64,000 bases of DNA from Winogradskya consettensis (GTDB lineage: Bacteria > Actinomycetota > Actinomycetes > Mycobacteriales > Micromonosporaceae): positions 1 to 64,000 of the forward strand of contig NZ_BOQP01000019.1 of the NCBI RefSeq assembly GCF_018332715.1, in the 5' to 3' direction. The notes below the pieces were generated by a model. The model was not told where the DNA came from and searched no databases. It saw only the letters and a program-made list of their open reading frames with translations. The position numbers were made by a program, and so were the translations under genes. Shown here one piece after another: positions 16,748 through 25,445 of the stretch (positions are counted from its first letter, which is position 1; every line of letters begins with the position of its first letter).

Positions 16748-17461
16748 GTGCCCCATCGTCCCCTCCTGCGTTTCAACCCGCCCCCGAACTGGCCGCAGCC
16801 GCCGAAGGGCTGGACGCCGCCGGCGGGATGGGTGCCGGAGCCCGAGTGGGGTGACCCTCCGGTGGGCTGGCCGCTGTGGGTTCGCCGCAGCTGGGTCTCG
16901 CGGCATAAATTTCTGACCGGCGCCGGATCCCTCTTCGTCGTTTTCCTCCTGCTGTGCGTGATCGGATCGTTCGGTTCCGGCGACAGCACATCGAGCAGCA
17001 GCAGCTCTGTCGTCGATGCCGCGGCCACGCGAACGATCAAGGCTTCGGCATCCCCGTCCCCGTCCCCGTCGTCAGCGGACAAGGCCGCCGCGGAGAAGGC
17101 AGCCGCGGACAAGGCCGCGAAAGACAAGGCCGCCGCCGTGAAGGCTGCGGCAGAGAAGAAAGCTGCGGCGGCGAAGGCTGCGGCGGCGAAAAAGGCCGCA
17201 GCGGCGAAGAAAGCCGCTGCAGCAAAGGCCGCCAACCGGCGGGTGACCATGCCTGACCTGGTCGGGCTCAAGCTGAACATCGCCGACTACGCATGGTCGA
17301 ACGTCGGTCTCACCAATGTGAGCGTCTGCCGCACGCCCGGGGGCTCTGTTCCGCTGTGGTTCTCCCACTGGCGGGTCATCGGACAATCCGTGCCGGCCGG
17401 AACGAGGATCAAGGTAGGTACCGAAGTGTGTCTCGATGCCATGAAGGACTCGGACATGTGA
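16748..17461 (+). CDS. Single-pass membrane protein with Lys/Ala repeat stalk and PASTA-like domain
   Basis: This 237-residue protein has a Pro/Trp-rich cytoplasmic N-terminus (FNPPPNWPQPPKGWTPPAGW), a membrane helix around residues 57-75 (SLFVVFLLLCVIGSF), a Ser-rich stretch, a ~55-residue Lys/Ala stalk (repeated KAAA units, predicted long helix) and a C-terminal PASTA-like module (VTMPDLVGLKLNIA) with two cysteines. The topology would place the stalk and PASTA domain outside the membrane, spanning into the wall. PASTA domains bind peptidoglycan or lipid II in kinases and penicillin-binding proteins, but no kinase domain is attached here. GAGG lies 7 bases before the GTG. The role is unknown, perhaps as a wall-binding tether. 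Confidence 0.75.
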   Translation: MPHRPLLRFNPPPNWPQPPKGWTPPAGWVPEPEWGDPPVGWPLWVRRSWVSRHKFLTGAGSLFVVFLLLCVIGSFGSGDSTSSSSSSVVDAAATRTIKASASPSPSPSSADKAAAEKAAADKAAKDKAAAVKAAAEKKAAAAKAAAAKKAAAAKKAAAAKAANRRVTMPDLVGLKLNIADYAWSNVGLTNVSVCRTPGGSVPLWFSHWRVIGQSVPAGTRIKVGTEVCLDAMKDSDM

Positions 17462-17541
17462 TCGGGCAACGGTGATGCCAAGCCGCGTCCACCACGGGCC
17501 GGGGTGCTGCCGAGGGTGGGGAAGTCGCCTACGGTGGGGGG

Positions 17542-19233
17542 ATGTCGATGATCCTGAACCGCCGCGACCTCGAATTCCTGCTGTACGAGTGGCTCGATGT
17601 CGAGTCGCTGACCGCGGACCCCCGGTTCGCGGAGCACGGGCGGGAGACGTTCGACGCGGTGCTCGACCTGTCGCAGCAGATCGCGGAGCGGGAGTTCGCG
17701 CCGCACAATCGGCGTAGTGACCTGGAGGAGCCGACGTTCGACGGGTCGGCGGTGACCGTGATTCCCGAGGTGGGCAAGGCGTTGCGGGCGTTCGCCGACG
17801 CCGGGCTGATCTCGGCGACGTTCCCCGCGTCGGTCGGGGGTATGGAGTTGCCGCAGGTGGTCGGGCGGGCGTGTTTCGCGTGGTTCCAGGCCGCGAACAT
17901 CGCCACGTCGGCCTACTCGATGCTCACGATGGGTAATGCGGCGCTGCTGCTCGAATACGGGACCCCGGAGCAGATCGACACGTACGTACGCCCGATGCTC
18001 GAGGGCCGTTACACCGGGACGATGTGCCTGTCCGAGCCGCAGGCGGGCTCCTCGCTGAGCGACGTGACGACGCGCGCGGAGCGGCAGGACGACGGCTCCT
18101 ACTCGATCACCGGGTCGAAGATGTGGATCTCGGCCGGGGACCACGAGCTCAGCGAGACGATCGTGCACCTGGTGCTGGCGCGGGTCGTGGGTGCCCCGGC
18201 GGGCGTGAAGGGGCTGTCGCTGTTCATCGTGCCGAAGCACCTGCCCTCCGGCGCGCGCAACAACGTCACCCTGGCGGGGCTCAACCACAAGATGGGCTTC
18301 CGGGGTACGACCAACGCCGTGCTCGCCTTCGACGGCGCGACGGGTCATCTCGTGCAGGCCGAGGGCCAGGGGCTGGCGCAGATGTTCCACATGATGAACG
18401 AGGCGCGGATCGGCGTCGGGTCGGGTGCGGTGGCGCTCGGGTACACGGGGTATCTGCACGCTCTCGCGTACGCGCGGGAACGGCTGCAGGGCCGGCCACC
18501 CGCCGGGAAGGACCCCTCGGCACCGCCCGTGCCCATCGTCCGGCACCCCGACGTGCGGCGGATGCTGCTCGCGTCGAAGAGCTACGTTGAGGGCGGCATG
18601 GCGCTCATCCTCTACACGGCCAAACTGGTCGACGTCGGCGAGACCGTGCTGCTCGACGTGCTCACCCCGATCGTCAAGGCCTGGCCGTCGCAGTGGTGCC
18701 TGCGCGCCAACGACCTCGCCATCCAGGTCCACGGCGGTTACGGCTACACCCGCGAATACCCGGTCGAGCAGTTCTACCGCGACAACCGCCTCAACCCCAT
18801 CCACGAGGGCACGGACGGCATCCAGGCGCTCGACCTGCTCGGCCGCAAGGTGCTGCTCAACGACGGCCTGCGGGTCCTGGTCTCGGCCATCTCCGCGACG
18901 GCAGACTCCTCGTCCTCGCCGTACGCACCCCGCCTGCTGGCCGCCGCGCAACGGCTGGCCACGGTCACCGCGAAACTGTGGGCCGCCGGTGACCCGGACA
19001 AGGCCCTCGCGAACGCGTCGACCTACCTGGACGCCGCCGGGCACATCGTGATCGCGTGGATGTGGCTGTCCCAGCTCGACGCTGCCGGCGACGCCGAAGG
19101 CGCGTTCTACGACGGTAAGCGCCTGGCCGCCCGCTACTTCTTCGACCACGAGCTGCCCCGCGTCGGCCCGTGGCTCGACCTTCTCGAATCCGGCGACACC
19201 CTGCTGCTGGACCTGGACGACACGGTTCTCTGA
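17542..19233 (+). CDS. Acyl-CoA dehydrogenase family protein (DmdC/long form)
   Basis: This 563-residue flavoenzyme has the acyl-CoA dehydrogenase core: GTMCLSEPQAGSSLSDV (FAD loop), KMWISAGDHEL, MGFRGTTNAVLAFDGATG, and a C-terminal domain with QVHGGYGYTREYPVEQFYRD and NPIHEGTDGIQALDLLGRKV. The length, with an extra C-terminal region after residue ~450, matches the long acyl-CoA dehydrogenases such as 3-methylmercaptopropionyl-CoA dehydrogenase, but substrate cannot be deduced. It stands alone with a GTGGGGGG-rich ribosome-binding site before the ATG. FAD and an electron-transfer flavoprotein partner are expected. Confidence 0.88.
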   Translation: MSMILNRRDLEFLLYEWLDVESLTADPRFAEHGRETFDAVLDLSQQIAEREFAPHNRRSDLEEPTFDGSAVTVIPEVGKALRAFADAGLISATFPASVGGMELPQVVGRACFAWFQAANIATSAYSMLTMGNAALLLEYGTPEQIDTYVRPMLEGRYTGTMCLSEPQAGSSLSDVTTRAERQDDGSYSITGSKMWISAGDHELSETIVHLVLARVVGAPAGVKGLSLFIVPKHLPSGARNNVTLAGLNHKMGFRGTTNAVLAFDGATGHLVQAEGQGLAQMFHMMNEARIGVGSGAVALGYTGYLHALAYARERLQGRPPAGKDPSAPPVPIVRHPDVRRMLLASKSYVEGGMALILYTAKLVDVGETVLLDVLTPIVKAWPSQWCLRANDLAIQVHGGYGYTREYPVEQFYRDNRLNPIHEGTDGIQALDLLGRKVLLNDGLRVLVSAISATADSSSSPYAPRLLAAAQRLATVTAKLWAAGDPDKALANASTYLDAAGHIVIAWMWLSQLDAAGDAEGAFYDGKRLAARYFFDHELPRVGPWLDLLESGDTLLLDLDDTVL

Positions 19234-19349
19234 GCCGCGGTGGTGGCACTTTCGTACCATCGGCGGGCTTCGAAGATCCGTCGATGGGCCGTCGTGACGA
19301 GTTCGTCTTCCCGCGAGTCTGGAGACATCGGACAAGCGAGGAGATGACG

Positions 19350-19721
19350 ATGCGCAAGGTTCTTCTGATTGTCGCCGGGGTAGTGGTGGTCCTGTGCGGA
19401 GTCGGCGGCTGGTTCGGCTTCCAGGCACTGAACACCGGCCGCGAGATCAGCAGGTCGTCGATCACACAGCAGCAGTTCGACGCGCAGCAGGTCGGCGGTG
19501 TGGAGACCACGGTGCGTGACGCGCTGCCGACACCGCTGCAGGACGAGGAGCAGACGATCTACGGCGACGATGTCACCAAGCAGGGCAAGCCGGACGGCGC
19601 CACCTGCACCTACTACGCGATCAAGCCGATCACCGACGGTAAGGACCGGCCGCTGTTCCGGTTCTGCTTCGCCGGGGGCAAGCTCACCGAGAAGAAACAG
19701 ATCAGGATCGACGGCGCATGA
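19350..19721 (+). CDS. Small membrane-anchored protein, paralogue of the kinase C-terminal domain
   Basis: This 123-residue protein has one N-terminal membrane helix (residues 2-24) and an extracytoplasmic domain with Cys86 and Cys106 (GATCTYYAI and FRFCFAGG). Its layout (helix, IS-R-x-x-F linker, Cys, 20-residue step, R-F-C-F) repeats in the C-terminal ~110 residues of the kinase encoded next, which has Cys484 and Cys504 at the same spacing. The two cysteines may form a disulfide outside the cell. ATG 19350 is chosen over 19344 because AGGAG lies six bases upstream. Its stop overlaps the kinase start (ATGA). I do not recognise a named family. Confidence 0.75.
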   Translation: MRKVLLIVAGVVVVLCGVGGWFGFQALNTGREISRSSITQQQFDAQQVGGVETTVRDALPTPLQDEEQTIYGDDVTKQGKPDGATCTYYAIKPITDGKDRPLFRFCFAGGKLTEKKQIRIDGA

Positions 19722-21280
19722 GGGGTACGCCAGCCGCGCCGGCCTCCTGGTGGGGTGCCGCGCGGGCGGCGGGGCCGGGCCGCCTCGCGTACGAGATCGC
19801 GCTGGCCGTCACGCTCGCGGGCGTGACGGCCGGTCTGGCGCTGATCCGCGACCAGGCCCCACTTGCGATCGCCGGCCTCGCCGTGCTCGACGTCGTGCTG
19901 GTCGTGCTGCGGCACCGGCTCCCCGGGACCGTCCTGGTCATCACGGCGGTCGTCGGCACCGTGCTCGGCCGGCTCGACACGGTGCTGCTGTTCGGGCTCG
20001 GGTTCTCCGCGGGTTACCGGATCCGCGAGGCGGGGCGGCTCGGCGCCACGCTCGTCGCGGTGCTGGCCTGCCAGATCGGTGGTGAATGGCTGAAGGCCGG
20101 CACGACCAGCGTGCCACAGGTGCTGTTCACGGCCGGCGTGTTCATCGTGGCCGTCGTGTTCCCGGCGACGCTGGCCCGGCTCTCCGCGCAGCGCCGCCGC
20201 ATCCTGACCCTCATGCACGAGCGGACGGTGCACCTCAGCGAGCAGCAGCAGATCGTCGCCGAGCGGGCCCGGGTCCGCGAGGCGAACCGCATCGCCCGGG
20301 AGATGCACGACTCGCTGGGTCACCGGTTGACACTGATCTCGCTCTATACCGGGGCTCTGCGCTCCGCACCGGAACGGCCGGAGGAGACCCTGCGCCTGCT
20401 GCACGCCACGTCAACGTCCGCGATGGACGAGCTGCGGGACATCCTGGCCGTCCTGCGGGACGACTCGTCCGACGAGGAGCCACGGCGGCGCGCCACGCTC
20501 GCCGACGTCGATGAGCTGATCGCTGACGCCGGAGCGGCCGGCGTGGACATCGAGTTCGTCCGCTCGGGGAAGGCCGTCACCCTCCCCGCCATGATCGACC
20601 AGGCGGCGTACCGGACCGTCCAGGAGGGCATCACCAACGCGGTGCGGCACGCCCGGGGCAGCACCATCCGGCCGGCCGTCCGCTACGAGGACGACGCCCT
20701 GGTCGTGGAGGTCGTCAACGGCCCGGGCCGCCCGTACGACGGGGTCACCAGCGGACAGGGGCTCTACGGGCTGGCCGAGCGCGTACGGATCGCCGGGGGT
20801 GTGCTCTACCACGGCGAGGAACCGGACGGCGGGTTCCGGATCGCCGCCACCCTGCCGCTGTCCGGCACGGCACCGCGAACCCTCGGTGTGAAACCGGCCG
20901 CTCCCGACGAGTTCGGCGATGACCTGCGCCGCGTCGACCAGCGCCGTCGGGTGTGGACGGTCGCGGTGGCGCTCAGCGTGCTGCTCGTGATCGGACTGTG
21001 CGCCGGTGGGCTGTGGCTGGGCGTGCGCCAGCAGACCGTGAGCCGGGCAACGTTCGACCAGCTGCGGGTCGGCGACAGCGCGGTGGTCGTACGGAGAAAA
21101 CTGCCGGACCGGACCGCCGAGTTCGACCCGGGCACCACCGCGCCACCGACGCCACCCGGCGCCGACTGTGTGGCCTACCACGCCGCGCCCGTGCTGCAGG
21201 GCCCGCGGGCCGACGGCTACCGGTTCTGCTTCCGGGCGGAGGCGCTCATCTCGAAGGAGGCGCTGGCAGATGCCGGCTGA
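19718..21280 (+). CDS. NarL-type sensor histidine kinase with C-terminal membrane-anchored domain
   Basis: This is a 520-residue kinase. Residues ~25-155 form four to five membrane helices; the HisKA_3 dimerisation/phospho-acceptor region follows with His197 (REMHDSLGHRL); the ATPase domain has the N-box around Asn307 (VQEGITNAVRHA) and a G-box (GQGLYGLAERV). Unusually, a further membrane helix (about 412-434) and an extracytoplasmic domain (to 520; Cys484, Cys504) follow the ATPase domain. That tail resembles the whole of the small protein encoded just upstream. It overlaps its regulator gene by 11 bases. Kinase and regulator form a classical NarL-type pair; the signal is unknown. Confidence 0.9.
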   Translation: MRGTPAAPASWWGAARAAGPGRLAYEIALAVTLAGVTAGLALIRDQAPLAIAGLAVLDVVLVVLRHRLPGTVLVITAVVGTVLGRLDTVLLFGLGFSAGYRIREAGRLGATLVAVLACQIGGEWLKAGTTSVPQVLFTAGVFIVAVVFPATLARLSAQRRRILTLMHERTVHLSEQQQIVAERARVREANRIAREMHDSLGHRLTLISLYTGALRSAPERPEETLRLLHATSTSAMDELRDILAVLRDDSSDEEPRRRATLADVDELIADAGAAGVDIEFVRSGKAVTLPAMIDQAAYRTVQEGITNAVRHARGSTIRPAVRYEDDALVVEVVNGPGRPYDGVTSGQGLYGLAERVRIAGGVLYHGEEPDGGFRIAATLPLSGTAPRTLGVKPAAPDEFGDDLRRVDQRRRVWTVAVALSVLLVIGLCAGGLWLGVRQQTVSRATFDQLRVGDSAVVVRRKLPDRTAEFDPGTTAPPTPPGADCVAYHAAPVLQGPRADGYRFCFRAEALISKEALADAG

Positions 21281-21947
21281 CCCGACACCGCTGCGCGTCG
21301 TGATCGCCGATGACGACGAGCTGACCCGCGGTGGCATCCGTCTCATCCTCAGCGGCATCGCCGGCGTCGAGGTCGTCGCCGAGGCGGGTGACGGCGTCCA
21401 GGCCCGTGACCTGACGATCCGGCACCGCCCCGACGTCGTCCTGCTGGACATCAGGATGCCCGGCCTCGACGGGCTGGCGGCGTTGCGCGAGATCACCCGC
21501 AGCTCCCGGGCCGCCGTTCTCATGCTGACGACGTTCGGCGAGGAGGCCTACATCGACGAGGCCCTCACGTCCGGCGCCGCCGGCTTCATCCTCAAGAGCT
21601 CGGCCGCCGACGAGCTGGAACCGGCCCTGCGCGCCGCCGCTGCCGGCGAGATGTTCCTGTCACCACCCGTGACCCGCCGGGCCGTCACCGAGCTGCGCCG
21701 GCTGCGCCCGGCCCCGCCCGGTGACGACGGCGCCCGCGCCCGCGCTCGCCTCGCGGAGCTCAGCGAGCGGGAGCGGGACGTGCTGAGACTGCTGGCCCAG
21801 GGGCTGTCCAACACCGGGATCAGCGAGCGTCTGGTCATCTCCGAGAGCACCGTCAAGACCCACGTCAGCCGCATCCTGCTCAAACTCGGCTGCGAGAACA
21901 GGGTTCAGGCCGCCCTGTTCGCTCACCGCACGGACATCATCAACTGA
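21270..21947 (+). CDS. NarL-family response regulator
   Basis: This 225-residue regulator has a receiver domain with acidic pocket (IADDD), phospho-acceptor Asp60 (VVLLDIRMPG) and the conserved Lys in FILKSSAA, and a LuxR-type HTH at the C-terminus (LSERERDVLRLLAQGLSNTG, SESTVKTHVSRILLKL). ATG 21270 has GAAGGAGG nine bases upstream. It is the partner of the kinase at 19718, in a coupled operon of small protein, kinase and regulator. Its stop overlaps the convergent remnant at 21940-22257. Confidence 0.93.
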   Translation: MPADPTPLRVVIADDDELTRGGIRLILSGIAGVEVVAEAGDGVQARDLTIRHRPDVVLLDIRMPGLDGLAALREITRSSRAAVLMLTTFGEEAYIDEALTSGAAGFILKSSAADELEPALRAAAAGEMFLSPPVTRRAVTELRRLRPAPPGDDGARARARLAELSERERDVLRLLAQGLSNTGISERLVISESTVKTHVSRILLKLGCENRVQAALFAHRTDIIN

Positions 21948-22257
21948 TCGGGTACATCCGATAGGTGTACGCGGCCTGCATGGTGATGCTGTTGCCGCTC
22001 GCGGCGGGCAGCCCGAACCGTGCGTTGACCCGCCGTTGGCCGCCGTGGCAATCGGTGGCGGCCGGCACCGGGAACGTCGTGTCCTGCAGGACGAACTGCT
22101 TGATCGGCGGGCTGGTCGGGATCGTGGTGGTGGGGCCGACGCGGGCGGTGTGCGTCCGGATCGGGTCCGCGGTGCTGCCGATCGTGCAGTGGAGGCCGGA
22201 TCCGTGGGATCCGGCGCCGCGTGGGCGGGACAGACGTAGGAATGCCCGATACCGCAA
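21940..22257 (-). pseudogene. C-terminal fragment of a secreted protein (probable 5'-truncated gene)
   Basis: The minus strand reads CTIGSTADPIRTHTARVGPT and on to DTTFPVPAATDCHGGQRRVN, ARFGLPAASGNSITM, ending in MYPIS and a TGA. The Thr/Pro/Gly-rich beta-type sequence with a regular ending looks like the C-terminus of a secreted actinobacterial protein. No signal peptide, start or N-terminal domain precedes it, because the next gene's promoter begins there. I read it as the remaining 3' end of a lost gene. A small intact gene from 22257 is less likely. Confidence 0.45.
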
Positions 22258-22275
22258 CGATCCTTGCAGCGATCT

Positions 22276-22290
22276 TTAGGAAGCTGTTAG
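22276..22290 (+). promoter_or_regulatory. Direct repeat TTAG-n7-TTAG, candidate OmpR-type regulator site
   Basis: TTAGGAAGCTGTTAG lies 40 bp before the start of the response-regulator gene at 22331. Its two TTAG half-sites are 11 bp apart, the spacing of OmpR/PhoB-type direct repeats on one DNA face. A close relative, TGAGGAAGCTGTGAG, lies at 31444-31458 by the paralogous system. Confidence 0.65.
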
Positions 22291-22330
22291 CTTTCCGGGC
22301 GCGCTGATCGACGGCACCTATAGTCGTCGC

Positions 22331-23023
22331 GTGTGTGCGTACCTGCTGGTCGCCGAGGATGATCCCGCCCAGGCCGAGGTCATGCGGCGGTACCTGACCG
22401 CCGACGGTCATGACGCGGTCGTGGTGCATGACGGGCGGGTCGCGCTGACGCAGGTCCGGCGGCGGCCGCCCGACCTGCTGGTGCTGGATCTCATGATGCC
22501 CGGCCTCGACGGGCTGAGCCTGTGCCGGATCCTGCGGGAGGAGTCGGGTGTCCCCATCCTGATGCTCACCGCCCGGTCCGGCGAGAACGATCTGCTGGCC
22601 GGGTTCCGGGGCGGGGCGGACGACTATCTGACCAAGCCCTACAGCCCTCGGGAGTTGCTGGCGCGGATCCGGGCGCTGCTGCGGCGCAGTGCCGGGCAGG
22701 GCGCCGCCGGTGCGACCACGCTGCGCGTCGGGGCGGTCACCGTCGACCTGAACCGCCACGAGGTGCGGATCGAGGAACAACCGGTGGAATGTACGCCGGG
22801 GGAGTTCGCGATCCTCGCGGCGCTGGCCGGATCGCCCGACCGGGTCTTCACGCGCGGCCAGCTGCTCCAGCACACCAACGGCGTCGAGCGTGACTCGGTG
22901 GAGCGCAGCATCGACGTGCACGTGCTCAACCTGCGGCGCAAGATCGAGCCCAACCCCCGGCGGCCGTCCCGGTTACTCACCGTCTATGGCGTCGGCTACA
23001 AACTCACTGCCACAAGCCTCTGA
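22331..23023 (+). CDS. OmpR-family response regulator (system 1)
   Basis: This 230-residue regulator has a receiver domain with EDD pocket, Asp53 (LLVLDLMMPG), Thr (LMLTARS) and Lys (YLTKPYSP), and a C-terminal winged helix (ECTPGEFAILAALAG, DVHVLNLRRKIEPNP, VYGVGYKL). The kinase starts on its stop (TGATG), so they are coupled. It is a close paralogue of the regulator at 30138-30827. The direct repeat at 22276-22290 suggests autoregulation. The GTG start has no strong ribosome-binding site. Confidence 0.94.
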   Translation: MCAYLLVAEDDPAQAEVMRRYLTADGHDAVVVHDGRVALTQVRRRPPDLLVLDLMMPGLDGLSLCRILREESGVPILMLTARSGENDLLAGFRGGADDYLTKPYSPRELLARIRALLRRSAGQGAAGATTLRVGAVTVDLNRHEVRIEEQPVECTPGEFAILAALAGSPDRVFTRGQLLQHTNGVERDSVERSIDVHVLNLRRKIEPNPRRPSRLLTVYGVGYKLTATSL

Positions 23024-24780
23024 TGTACGCCCCCCGCGTACCGATGCACCGCAGCCTGACGGTCCGGCTCCTGGTCGCCTCCCTGGCGATCGCCGCCGTG
23101 GCCGTTCTCGCCACCTCCTGGATCGCCTCGCAGCTCACGTCGCGGACCATCGAGCAGCAGCTCGGGCAGTCCCTGAGCGACGACAAGAGCGTCTACGACG
23201 AACTGCTCGGATATGCCGCGACGCATCCGGACTGGTCCGGCGTGCAGCCCGTGATCACCGCACGCGCCACGGCACTGAAACGGCGGATCACCCTCATGAC
23301 GCAGGATCGGCGGGTCATCGCGGACTCGATGGCGGGCCCGTCGCCGGCGAGTGCCCGGCCGTCCGCCACGATCGACCCGCTGGCGGTGGATCTCGCGCTC
23401 TCCGGGCGTACCGACCGCATTGATCCCCGGCTTGTCGGCCCTTTCCGGCTGACGCCGGCCGAGCAGCGGCAGATCCGTGCCGATCTGGCCCGGTCGCTGG
23501 ACTGCCTGCGCCGATTCGGCGGTGACGGGCAGGTCGTCACCGGGCCCTACGGGCGAGCGAAGGTGGTCGTCACCAGGCTCGGCAAACAGGAGTACCCGTG
23601 CGAGCTCGTCCCCGCGGCGACCCGCACCGAGCAGCGGCCGCTGACGGCGTTGCGCGAACTCGTCGCCGCCTGCGCGGGCGAAACGGATCTCGACCGGGTG
23701 TGGCTGACACCCGATCTCGTGCTCGACATCGTCGACCCGGTCACCGAACAGCCCAGTGCGGACCGGACGGCGCGGGCTTCCGGCTGCCTGGATCAGGCGA
23801 GACGTACGCAGCTCGAGCCGTACGCAGCTCCGGCCGCCCTGCTGTTCGTCACCGATCCGGCCGATCCCACCGCCCAGCCGGTGTTTCCCCTGTCCCAGGA
23901 CAACCTGCTGCGCACGGGGACCGCCACTGCCGGGGTGCTGCTGTTCGTCGGGTTGCTCACCGTCACCGTCGGCCGCCGCCTGACCCGCCCGTTGCGGGCG
24001 CTGACCGAGGCCGCCCACCGCCCGGACGACCACCCGCGCGTGCCCGTCGCCCGGCGCGACGAGATCGGTCACCTGGCCGCCGCGCTCAACGAACTCGCCG
24101 AACGCCGTGAGCGGTCCGAGCACCTGCGGCAGGCCATGGTCAGCGATGTGGCACACGAGCTGCGCAACCCGCTGACCAACATCCGTACCTGGCTGGAGGC
24201 CGTCCGCGACGGACTGGCCACGGTGGACGAGCCGCTGCTCACGCTGCTGCACGACGAGACCGCGCAACTGCAGCACATCGTCGACGACCTGCGCGACCTG
24301 GCCGCCGCCGACGCGGGCACCCTGCGCATCCACCCGGAACCGACGTTCGTGAACGACGCCCTGGAGCAGGTCGTCGAGGCCCACCGCGGTGCTGCCCCGG
24401 TCCCGCTGGTCCTCGAGAGCGAGGGCGACCCCGAGGCGATCGTCGACCCTGTCCGGCTGCGTCAGCTCGTCGGCAACCTGGTGTCCAACGCCGTCCGGCA
24501 CACGCCCGCCGGCGGCTCGGTCTCCGTCCGCTCCCGGGTGACCGATGGCCGGCTCATCATCGAGGTCGCCGACACCGGCACAGGCATCGCCCCGGACGAT
24601 CTGCCGAAGGTCTTCGACCGGTTCTGGCGGGCCGACGAATCCCGCAGCCGCAGCACCGGGGGCAGCGGGCTCGGCCTGCCGATCGCCCGCCAGATCGCCG
24701 AGGCCCACGGCGGCACCATCACCGTCGAGAGCGTGCCCGGCGTGGGAACCACGTTCACCGTGAGCCTAAAAATGTCCTGA
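23023..24780 (+). CDS. OmpR-family sensor histidine kinase (system 1)
   Basis: This 585-residue membrane kinase has an N-terminal membrane helix (about 14-34), a long extracytoplasmic sensor of ~270 residues with several cysteines, a second helix (about 307-325), a HAMP region, HisKA with His378 (SDVAHELRNPLTNIRTW), and an ATPase domain (NLVSNAVRHTPAGG, DTGTGIAPDDL, GGSGLGLPIARQIAEAHGG). It is clearly paralogous to the kinase at 28345-30132 over the full length, with the catalytic half more conserved than the sensor. A lipoprotein gene follows 24 bases later and may encode an accessory protein. The signal is unknown; nearby pectin genes suggest a cell-wall or plant-derived cue. Confidence 0.93.
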   Translation: MYAPRVPMHRSLTVRLLVASLAIAAVAVLATSWIASQLTSRTIEQQLGQSLSDDKSVYDELLGYAATHPDWSGVQPVITARATALKRRITLMTQDRRVIADSMAGPSPASARPSATIDPLAVDLALSGRTDRIDPRLVGPFRLTPAEQRQIRADLARSLDCLRRFGGDGQVVTGPYGRAKVVVTRLGKQEYPCELVPAATRTEQRPLTALRELVAACAGETDLDRVWLTPDLVLDIVDPVTEQPSADRTARASGCLDQARRTQLEPYAAPAALLFVTDPADPTAQPVFPLSQDNLLRTGTATAGVLLFVGLLTVTVGRRLTRPLRALTEAAHRPDDHPRVPVARRDEIGHLAAALNELAERRERSEHLRQAMVSDVAHELRNPLTNIRTWLEAVRDGLATVDEPLLTLLHDETAQLQHIVDDLRDLAAADAGTLRIHPEPTFVNDALEQVVEAHRGAAPVPLVLESEGDPEAIVDPVRLRQLVGNLVSNAVRHTPAGGSVSVRSRVTDGRLIIEVADTGTGIAPDDLPKVFDRFWRADESRSRSTGGSGLGLPIARQIAEAHGGTITVESVPGVGTTFTVSLKMS

Positions 24781-24804
24781 CATTGGTGTGTGACAGTCCG
24801 GCCC

Positions 24805-25338
24805 ATGTCTTATCGCTTGGCCATCATGGTCGCCGGTCTCGCCTGCGTTCTCTCCGGCTGTTCCGGCGGGACCACGGAAACACCCTCCGTCGCCACCTTG
24901 CGCTCCGCGCCGGCGCCATCCTCCAGTGCCGCCGCACGGCCGGTGTTCGCCTTCGACGCCACCGAGGACGACAAACTGTCCATGGCCGCGCCCTGGGCCG
25001 ACTGCATGGTCAGCAACGGCGGTCCCGAGTACGAAAGCAGCGCGGAGACCCTGATCGGGAAGGGCGGAATCATCGCCGACGACGCGAAGGGCAGAGCCGC
25101 GCTCGCCACCTGCCTGTCCCTGCAGCCCGAGGCGTTCGAGGATCACCAGAAGCGCACCGACCTGGTGGCCTTCAAGGACAACCAGCGCGAATGGTACCGG
25201 TGCGCCAAGGCAGCCGGCTACAAGCTGAACACGCCCGACCCGGACACCGGCCAGTTCGGCCTCGCCGAGATCGGCCCGGACGGGGACTTCGGTTCGCCCA
25301 AGATCCAGGAGTGCCGCCGGAAGGCCTTCAAGGACTGA
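24805..25338 (+). CDS. Small lipoprotein associated with two-component system 1
   Basis: This 177-residue lipoprotein has a signal peptide with lipobox LSGC (Cys19), a Ser/Ala/Pro linker and a domain with four cysteines (WADCMVSNGG, ATCLSL, WYRCAKAAGYK, QECRRKAF). Two of these lie in a repeated W/Y-x-x-C-x-x-x-x-G motif. The lipoprotein next to the paralogous system (30838-31392) has the same pattern, so the pair forms a family of sensor-linked lipoproteins. ATG 24805 is used; GTG 24790 is possible. It is the last gene of the kinase operon. The function is unknown; sequestering or presenting a ligand to the sensor is a guess. Confidence 0.8.
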   Translation: MSYRLAIMVAGLACVLSGCSGGTTETPSVATLRSAPAPSSSAAARPVFAFDATEDDKLSMAAPWADCMVSNGGPEYESSAETLIGKGGIIADDAKGRAALATCLSLQPEAFEDHQKRTDLVAFKDNQREWYRCAKAAGYKLNTPDPDTGQFGLAEIGPDGDFGSPKIQECRRKAFKD

Positions 25339-25445
25339 TTCTCCCTTTTCTGTTGTCGCCGGGCGGCTGCCGCATCTACCTGGGTGGCTTCCCGGGTCGT
25401 CCTCGGCCGGTGGAGCCGACCACCGATGCCCAGGAAGGACCTGAG

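Noticed and set aside
17287..19428. A long minus-strand frame of over 700 codons
   Set aside because: It mirrors the acyl-CoA dehydrogenase and is Arg-rich with no recognisable motifs.
22996..24708. Long minus-strand frame over the system 1 kinase
   Set aside because: It is antisense to a kinase with all catalytic motifs and shows no protein-family signal.
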